Part shown: one piece after another, positions 1 through 5,887 of the stretch
Position numbering within the stretch: the first letter of the stretch is position 1
Layout: each line of letters opens with the position of its first letter
Source of the DNA: Acidobacteriota bacterium
GTDB lineage: Bacteria > Acidobacteriota > Terriglobia > Terriglobales > SCQP01
Direction of reading: 5' to 3'
DNA: 5,887 nt
Assembly (NCBI GenBank): GCA_021823305.1
Contig: JAKAOE010000136.1
Location: forward strand, 1 to 5,887
Program-made: the position numbers and the translations under genes
The notes under the pieces: generated by a model
What the model saw: the letters and a program-made list of their open reading frames with translations, nothing else
Told to the model about the DNA's origin: nothing
Database searches by the model: none

Positions 1-798
1 TAAGTCATGGCTGAGGCCGGAGAACATCTGCGCCACGGCGCGGTGGCGGGCATCCTCGACCGCGTGCTGGCGCAGGTCGGTCAGGGCGGTGAGGTCGGTG
101 ACCAGGGCGACGGTGCCGGCCAGGCGGCCGCGCAGGTCGCGCCAGGGGGTGAGGGTGACGAGCACCTGCAGGCGGCGGTTGTGGCTGAGGTCGAGCACGC
201 TGCCCTGGGCGCGCACCGGCTGGCCGGTGCGCATCGCCTGCTCCAGGGTCGCGCCGGTGACACCGGCCTCGCCGTCGAACTGAAAGCGCTCGCGCAGGCT
301 GAGGGCGGATTCGCCCACCAGGGTCTCGCCCGGCCGCTGCATCAGGGCGTGGGCGGCGGGATTCATGGACGCCACGCGGAACTGGCGGTCGAAGACGAAC
401 ACCGCGTCGGCGGAGTTTTCCAGGATGGCGGCGAGCTTGCCGGCGCTGAGCGCGGCGCTGGCGCCGCTGCGCCGGCGGCCCTCCATCAGCGCCACCACGA
501 ACAGGCCCACCACCACGAGGATGATCTCCTCCTCCCAGGTGCGGTAGAACCCGCGGTGATCGGCGGGGATCTGGAGGGGCAGGAACCAGATGCTGTAGAA
601 AGCGCTGCCGCCGACGCTCAGAAAGACCGCCGCCACGCCGGCCCAGAAGCCGAACAACGCCTCGACCACGGCGATGCCGGGCAGGTAGACGAGCAGGGTG
701 ATGGAGCGATCGGCCTGGAGGAAGACGAGAACGATGGTGGCGGCGAAGGAGATGCCAACCGCCGCCGCGGCGATGCCGATGCCACGCAGGATACGCAC
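1..798 (-). CDS. Membrane PAS-domain sensor histidine kinase, N-terminal part (cut by left window edge)
   Basis: The frame is open for 266 codons and runs off the left edge. The first half is hydrophobic, with likely membrane segments at about residues 8-28, 35-51, 53-74 and 92-106; this compact helical bundle resembles the sensor region of KdpD-like kinases (DUF4118), though that family call is tentative. A short basic linker (about 107-118) leads into a PAS-type domain at about 119-237, beginning LAAILENSADAVFVFD and containing NPAAHALM. A helical stretch follows, with FSGLSHDL at 259-266, which looks like the start of an H-box; His264 is the candidate phosphoacceptor. The rest of the dimerisation domain and the ATPase domain would lie outside the window. 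The GTG start at 798-796 is chosen because an in-frame TAA lies at 816-814 and a CAGGG (808-804) sits 5 bases upstream. It lies 52 bases behind lipA on the same strand, so co-transcription is possible. What it senses cannot be read from the sequence. A PAS protein with another output domain remains possible. Confidence 0.75.
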   Translation of the reverse strand, partial: MRILRGIGIAAAAVGISFAATIVLVFLQADRSITLLVYLPGIAVVEALFGFWAGVAAVFLSVGGSAFYSIWFLPLQIPADHRGFYRTWEEEIILVVVGLFVVALMEGRRRSGASAALSAGKLAAILENSADAVFVFDRQFRVASMNPAAHALMQRPGETLVGESALSLRERFQFDGEAGVTGATLEQAMRTGQPVRAQGSVLDLSHNRRLQVLVTLTPWRDLRGRLAGTVALVTDLTALTDLRQHAVEDARHRAVAQMFSGLSHDL

Positions 799-829
799 GA
801 CGACCCTGGCGGGTTAGATGCCGGACGCG

Positions 830-843
830 GGGGCGCGCGCCCC
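830..843. repeat. 14-bp perfect GC palindrome between lipA and the kinase gene
   Basis: GGGGCGCGCGCCCC reads the same on both strands. In RNA it could form a 5-bp stem with a 4-base loop just after the lipA stop codon. No T tract follows on the minus strand, so it is not a typical intrinsic terminator. It may be a weak attenuator, a protein site, or chance in GC-rich DNA. Confidence 0.3.
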
Positions 844-850
844 GGAGCCG

Positions 851-1795
851 CTAGCCGGCGGCGGGGGCGGGCAGCGGTCCGGCGGCGACTCCGGCGGCCT
901 GGTCGCGCGCGTGGTAGGAGCTGCGCACCAGCGGCCCGGCCTCGACGTGGCCGAAGCCCAGGGCCAGCGCCTCGCGCCGCAGTTCGGCGAATTCCTGCGG
1001 GGTGTACAGGCGCTTCACCGGCAGGTGATCGCGCGAGGGGCGGAGGTACTGGCCCAACGTCAGGATGTCGCAGCCGGTGGCGGCGAGCGCGGCCAGCGCC
1101 TCGCGCAACTGCTCGCCGGTTTCGCCCAGGCCGAGCATGAGGCCGCTCTTGGTGCGCATGGCGGGATCCATGCGCTTGACGTTGCGCAGCAGGTCGAGCG
1201 AGCGTTCGAACCTGGCGCCGGGGCGGACGAAGCGGTAGAGCGCGGCGACAGTCTCGGTGTTGTGGTTAAGCACATCGGGCCGGGCCTCGACCACGATGCG
1301 CAGCGCGGCCTCGCTGCCGCGGAAGTCGGGAATCAGCACCTCGACCGCGCATTCCGGGGCGCGCTCGCGGACGGCGGCGATGGTACGGGCGAAGATGCGC
1401 GCCCCGCCCAGGTTGTCGTCGTCACGGTTGACCGAAGTGATGACCGCGTGCCGCAGGCCCAGGCGCCCGACCGCCGCGGCGACGCGCCGGGGTTCGTCCT
1501 GATCGATCGGCGCCGGCCGGCCCTTGGGCACGGCGCAGAAGCCGCAGCGCCGGGTGCAGACATCGCCCAGAATCATGAACGTGGCGGTGCCCTGGTTCCA
1601 GCACTCGCCGATGTTGGGGCAGCGGGCGGATTCGCAGACGGTGTGCAGCTCCAGCCCGCGGGCGAGGCTCTGGAGGCGGTGGAAGGTTTCTCCCCCGGGA
1701 GCGCGGACCCGCAGCCACGCCGGGCGCGGGGCGCGAGGCGCGGCGGCGGCGATCTGAACCAGGCCCTCGGCCGGGCTGGGCGCGGACGCTTCCAC
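851..1795 (-). CDS. lipA: Lipoyl synthase (radical SAM enzyme)
   Basis: Lipoyl synthase inserts two sulfur atoms at C6 and C8 of the protein-bound octanoyl group, completing the lipoyl cofactor of pyruvate and 2-oxoglutarate dehydrogenases and the glycine cleavage H protein; it acts in the cytoplasm. The 314-aa length is normal for the family. The auxiliary-cluster motif CX4CX5C is present (C54, C59, C65, in CESARCPNIGEC). So is the radical-SAM CX3CX2C motif (C80, C84, C87, in CTRRCGFC), and the C-terminal RSSY at 291-294 that supplies the serine ligand of the auxiliary cluster. Other family signatures are ATFMILGDV before the radical-SAM motif, SVNRDD (121-126), NHNTETV (177-183), TKSGLMLGLGE (215-225) and LTLGQYLRPS (246-255). 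The start is GTG at 1795-1793, with AGGGGA (1811-1806) 10 bases upstream; an alternative TTG at 1802 is in another frame. No lipB is visible nearby, so the octanoyl donor route cannot be judged here. It is divergent from the 1835 gene and may be co-transcribed with the downstream kinase gene. Confidence 0.97.
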   Translation of the reverse strand: MEASAPSPAEGLVQIAAAAPRAPRPAWLRVRAPGGETFHRLQSLARGLELHTVCESARCPNIGECWNQGTATFMILGDVCTRRCGFCAVPKGRPAPIDQDEPRRVAAAVGRLGLRHAVITSVNRDDDNLGGARIFARTIAAVRERAPECAVEVLIPDFRGSEAALRIVVEARPDVLNHNTETVAALYRFVRPGARFERSLDLLRNVKRMDPAMRTKSGLMLGLGETGEQLREALAALAATGCDILTLGQYLRPSRDHLPVKRLYTPQEFAELRREALALGFGHVEAGPLVRSSYHARDQAAGVAAGPLPAPAAG

Positions 1796-1834
1796 GTTTC
1801 AATTATCCCCTATACTGCTGGGAGAGGTGCTCGG
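1796..1834. promoter_or_regulatory. Divergent intergenic region with candidate promoter elements
   Basis: This 39-base gap separates the start codons of lipA (minus) and the 1835 gene (plus). It is noticeably more AT-rich than its surroundings at 1797-1816. On the plus strand TATACT (1811-1816) matches the -10 consensus at five of six bases. On the minus strand GATAAT (1807-1802) also matches at five of six. Neither has a convincing -35 box at 16-18 bases, and both imply very short 5' leaders. The strand-specific assignments are therefore uncertain, but this is the only sensible place for promoters facing both ways. Confidence 0.4.
1821..1827 (+). promoter_or_regulatory. Shine-Dalgarno site of the 1835 gene
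   Basis: GGAGAGG lies 7 bases before the GTG at 1835. It is the main reason for choosing that start inside a reading frame that is open for hundreds of codons further upstream, antisense to lipA. Confidence 0.7.
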
Positions 1835-2248
1835 GTGACCGAACGCGCTTGCCGTGAACGCGTGCGCTGGCTGGCCGGCCAAGTCGGGCTGGACGTCTTT
1901 TTTATCGCACCCGGCGAGCTCCAGGCGGGGCCGGAGTTGGGCGCGGTCTTCACGCTGGAGGACTTCGATTCCGCGCTGGAGCGCTTCGACCCGGAGACCG
2001 CCAGCGACACCGATCTGCGCGCCGCGATCGAGCGCGCGCGCCAAGGGCTGGTGCGGCGCTGCGGCTGCGAGATCGTGCACGACGGCGCGGGCGCGTTCCG
2101 CTGCCTGACGCACGCGGTGGAGTGCGACACCGGCGAGGAGCAGGACCCGGTGATCCGGCAGACGCTGCGCTGGACCGCGGCCTGCCCGGTGGGCGGGGTG
2201 TCGCAGGCGTTCTTCCTGATGGGCTACAAGCCGCCGGAGAGCAAGTAG
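1835..2248 (+). CDS. Hypothetical protein, 137 aa, Cys-rich C-terminal half
   Basis: I do not recognise this family. The start is GTG at 1835, backed by GGAGAGG 7 bases upstream; the longer frame upstream of it is antisense to lipA and unlikely to be coding. The protein has no signal peptide or membrane segment and should be cytoplasmic. Residues about 14-70 are acidic and helix-rich (LEDFDSALERFDPE at 41-54). The second half carries five of the six cysteines: C76 and C78 (CGC), C90, C97 and C117, the other being C6. Histidines H82 and H93 lie among them. The spacing could suit a small metal- or cluster-binding module or disulfides, but it matches no motif I can name. The tail FFLMGYKPPESK ends the protein. 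Third-position GC bias and a good ribosome site support coding. It is divergent from lipA and 52 bases upstream of the SYLF gene on the same strand, so the latter two may form an operon. Confidence 0.7.
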   Translation: MTERACRERVRWLAGQVGLDVFFIAPGELQAGPELGAVFTLEDFDSALERFDPETASDTDLRAAIERARQGLVRRCGCEIVHDGAGAFRCLTHAVECDTGEEQDPVIRQTLRWTAACPVGGVSQAFFLMGYKPPESK

Positions 2249-2288
2249 TCCCGCGCCGGCGGCGCAACCGGCAACCCAAGCGGCGGCG

Positions 2289-2293
2289 GGAGG
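2289..2293 (+). promoter_or_regulatory. Strong Shine-Dalgarno site of the SYLF gene
   Basis: GGAGG, within a longer purine run at 2288-2299, lies 7 bases before the ATG at 2301. It fixes the start so that the protein begins with a complete signal peptide. Confidence 0.8.
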
Positions 2294-2300
2294 AGAGAGC

Positions 2301-2999
2301 ATGAGGGGGTTCGGGCGGAGCTGGGGATGGGGCGCGGCGCTGGCGCTGGCGGCGGCCGGGCTGGCGCCGCGGGCGCTGGCGCAAAAGGCGCTGCTGCGGC
2401 TGCAGCGCTCGGCCGAGGCCTTCCACGCGATCATGGATGCGCCCGACGGCGGCATTCCCGACGTGATCCTCAAGCACGCGCAGTGCGTGATGATCGTGCC
2501 GGGATATAAAAAGGCAGGCTTCGGGTTCGGCGGCGAGATGGGCAAGGGCGTGGTCACCTGCCGGCTGGAGGCCGGCCACGGGCAACCGGCGGGGTGGTCG
2601 GCGCCGCTGTTCGTCAGCCTGGGCGGGGCCAGCTTCGGCCTGCAGATCGGCGCCGAGGAGAGCGACCTGGTGATGCTGATCATGAACAAGCGGGGCGAGA
2701 TGTCGCTGCTGCGGGACAGAGTCTCGCTGGGCGGCGACATGGCGGTCACCGCCGGGCCGGTGGGGCGCGACGCCGACGCCCGCACCGACCTGCGCATGCG
2801 CGCCAAGATGCTGGCTTATTCGCGCAGCCGCGGCCTGTTCGGCGGCATCATGATCAAGGGCGGCGTGATCCAGCAGGACCGCGACAGCAACCAGTGGATG
2901 TACCGCAACGCCACCGCGCAACAGATCCTGAACGGCGAGGTGGCGCGCCCGGCGCAAGCCAACACCCTGCTGGCCGAGCTCAATCACCGCGCCGGGTAA
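2301..2999 (+). CDS. Exported SYLF-domain (Ysc84/DUF500) lipid-binding-type protein
   Basis: The 232-aa product starts at ATG with a strong GGAGG site. Residues 1-27 look like a Sec signal peptide: Arg residues at 2 and 6, a hydrophobic Ala/Leu core (about 11-22) and a RALA-Q end, giving likely cleavage after A27 and export to the periplasm. No lipobox cysteine is present. The rest is a bacterial SYLF domain: AEAFHAIMDAPDGGIPDVIL (39-58), CVMIVPGYKKAGFGFGG (62-78), GWSAPLFVSLGGASFGLQIG (98-117), then DLVMLIMNKRG (122-132), AGPVGRDADARTDLRM (151-166) and AYSRSRGLFGGIMIKGG (172-188). Eukaryotic relatives bind phosphoinositides and actin patches; the role of bacterial exported versions is not established, and membrane-lipid binding is an inference. 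C62 and C87 could pair as a disulfide after export. It lies 52 bases after the 1835 gene and converges on atpC. I see no promoter of its own, so read-through from the 1835 gene is plausible. Confidence 0.9.
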   Translation: MRGFGRSWGWGAALALAAAGLAPRALAQKALLRLQRSAEAFHAIMDAPDGGIPDVILKHAQCVMIVPGYKKAGFGFGGEMGKGVVTCRLEAGHGQPAGWSAPLFVSLGGASFGLQIGAEESDLVMLIMNKRGEMSLLRDRVSLGGDMAVTAGPVGRDADARTDLRMRAKMLAYSRSRGLFGGIMIKGGVIQQDRDSNQWMYRNATAQQILNGEVARPAQANTLLAELNHRAG

Positions 3000-3025
3000 G
3001 CGGCGGGGCTCGCCGCGGCCGCTTA
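2997..3025. repeat. Inverted repeat joining the convergent stop codons of the SYLF gene and atpC
   Basis: TAAGCGGC (2997-3004) and GCCGCTTA (3018-3025) are perfect 8-base inverted arms, and each arm contains one gene's TAA stop. A competing 6-bp hairpin, GCGGCG (3000-3005) with CGCCGC (3011-3016) and a 5-base loop, lies inside. No run of T follows on either strand, so this is at best a candidate bidirectional transcription-end or 3'-end stabilising structure rather than a typical intrinsic terminator. Confidence 0.4.
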
Positions 3026-3283
3026 ACTCGCCGCGTCGGCGAGGAGGGTGACTTTGTCGGCGAGGACCTCGAAGAAGCCGCCGCTGACCTCGAAGCTCTG
3101 TTCGCCGCCGCCGGCGGCCTCGTAGCGCACCCGGCCGGCGCCGAGCTCGCCCAGCGTGGGCGCGTGCTCGGGCAGGGCGCGCATCTGGCCGCTGGTGGCG
3201 GGGATCTCGACCCACAGCGCCTCGGTTTCGAGCACTTGGCGCTGGGGCGTGACCACGGCGAGCGCGATGACGGGGGTGGGCAC
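3023..3283 (-). CDS. atpC: F-type ATP synthase epsilon subunit, short form without C-terminal domain
   Basis: Epsilon is part of the central stalk, contacts gamma and the c-ring, and in many bacteria inhibits ATP hydrolysis through its C-terminal helices. This protein has only 86 residues against about 130-140 in the longer form. It keeps the beta-sandwich: VVTPQRQVLETEALWVEIPA (10-29), LPEHAPTLGELGAGRVRY (37-54) and VSGGFFEVLADKVTLLAD (66-83). It then stops, just where the two-helix domain would begin. The start is GTG at 3283-3281, two bases after the atpD stop, so translational coupling is likely; a purine-rich stretch at the end of atpD can serve as the ribosome site. The stop is a clean TAA and there is no helical-domain sequence in the 23 bases before the convergent SYLF gene ends. 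Short epsilons occur naturally in some bacteria such as green sulfur bacteria, so this is likely a real short form and not a broken gene. It is the last gene of the operon. Confidence 0.93.
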   Translation of the reverse strand: MPTPVIALAVVTPQRQVLETEALWVEIPATSGQMRALPEHAPTLGELGAGRVRYEAAGGGEQSFEVSGGFFEVLADKVTLLADAAS

Positions 3284-3285
3284 GG

Positions 3286-5651
<2,366 letters not shown>

Positions 5652-5671
5652 GCCTCAGGCGCGCGGCGAAG

Positions 5672-5887
5672 CTAGGCGCGCGCCGCCTCCTCGGTTTGGA
5701 ACTGGGCCTTGGCCTCCTTGAGCACCTGCGGCAGGCGGGCGCGGAGGTCGTCATCGAGCGTCTTCTTCTTTTGCAGGTCGGCGAGCAGGCCGGGGTGGGC
5801 GGTGTCGAGGAAGTTGTAGAGCGAGGCCTCGAAGGCGCGGATGCGATCGACCGCGAGGTCGTCGAGGAAGCCGTTGGTGCCGGCGAA
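5672..5887 (-). CDS. atpA: F-type ATP synthase alpha subunit, C-terminal 71 residues (cut by right window edge)
   Basis: The reading frame enters at the right edge and ends at TAG (5674-5672). Its 71 residues begin FAGTNGFLDDLAVDRIRAFE, the conserved C-terminal helical domain of the alpha subunit, and continue through LYNFLDTAHPGLL to a charged tail ending TEEAARA. Alpha forms the non-catalytic nucleotide-binding part of the F1 hexamer. Its nucleotide-binding domain and start lie outside the window. The position directly before atpG matches the standard atpAGDC order and supports the call. The operon promoter must also lie outside, further upstream. Confidence 0.95.
   Translation of the reverse strand, partial: FAGTNGFLDDLAVDRIRAFEASLYNFLDTAHPGLLADLQKKKTLDDDLRARLPQVLKEAKAQFQTEEAARA

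Noticed and set aside
7..1140. Long plus-strand open frame opposite the kinase and lipA genes.
   Set aside because: Its product is low-complexity (Gly, Ala, His, Gln, Arg rich), has no domain, and crosses antisense to two well-supported genes; it is open only because stop codons are rare at this GC content.
818..1834. N-terminal extension of the 1835 gene, whose frame stays open back to 818.
   Set aside because: The extension is antisense to lipA along its whole length and is low-complexity; a strong ribosome site directly precedes GTG 1835.
1898..1903. Run of six T in the 1835 gene, considered as a frameshift or sequencing error.
   Set aside because: The frame before and after it is continuous and consistent (LDVFFIAPGEL), and no alternative frame gives a better product.
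2502..2515. Low-GC run with AAAAA in the SYLF gene, considered as a frameshift site.
   Set aside because: The codons TAT AAA AAG do not make a canonical slippery heptamer, the downstream frame stays in the SYLF family, and Tyr-Lys-Lys is normal at this position.
1799..3215. Long minus-strand frames opposite the 1835 and SYLF genes.
   Set aside because: They overlap the SYLF gene, which has clear family motifs and a signal peptide, and also overlap lipA or atpC ends in a way incompatible with real genes. Their composition is Arg/Pro/Ala-rich without domains.
5652..5671. Repeated GCGCGCCT around the atpA-atpG gap, considered as a repeat element.
   Set aside because: Only two short copies, one within atpA coding sequence; expected by chance in such GC-rich DNA.

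Overview
The window is very GC-rich bacterial chromosomal DNA (around 70% G+C by eye, not counted) with tightly packed genes and strongly GC-biased third codon positions. No insertion sequence, phage gene, tRNA, rRNA or CRISPR array was seen. The ATP synthase, lipoyl synthase and SYLF-domain sequences point to a free-living, respiring, high-GC bacterium. The wording of several motifs (the NEFKSV segment and [13 protein letters not shown] tail of the gamma subunit, the SYSRSRGLF-like SYLF motif) is reminiscent of Acidobacteriota. That assignment is recollection of family patterns, not a search, and is held at low confidence.

Layout, left to right. Bases 1-798 (minus strand) hold the N-terminal part of a membrane-bound, PAS-containing sensor histidine kinase whose catalytic part lies beyond the left edge. 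Just upstream of it on the same strand is lipA (851-1795), lipoyl synthase with both iron-sulfur cluster motifs intact. lipA starts back-to-back with a small plus-strand gene of unknown function (1835-2248, 137 aa, Cys-rich C-terminal half). This is followed by a plus-strand gene for an exported SYLF (Ysc84/DUF500) protein (2301-2999). A short, relatively AT-rich divergent intergenic region (1796-1834) separates the two directions.

The right half, all on the minus strand, is the distal part of an F-type ATP synthase operon in the standard order atpA (C-terminal end only, 5672-5887), atpG (4755-5651), atpD (3286-4743) and atpC (3023-3283), with gaps of 20, 11 and 2 bases. It converges on the SYLF gene, and the two stop codons lie at the two ends of one inverted repeat (2997-3025).

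Together the genes encode part of the F1 catalytic head (alpha end, gamma, beta, epsilon), a cofactor-maturation enzyme for the lipoylated 2-oxoacid dehydrogenases, and a membrane signalling protein. The most notable feature is an epsilon subunit of only 86 residues. It keeps the beta-sandwich but lacks the C-terminal helical domain that inhibits ATP hydrolysis in many bacteria. The 137-aa protein is the only gene that could not be placed in a family. No clearly new multi-gene system was recognised.
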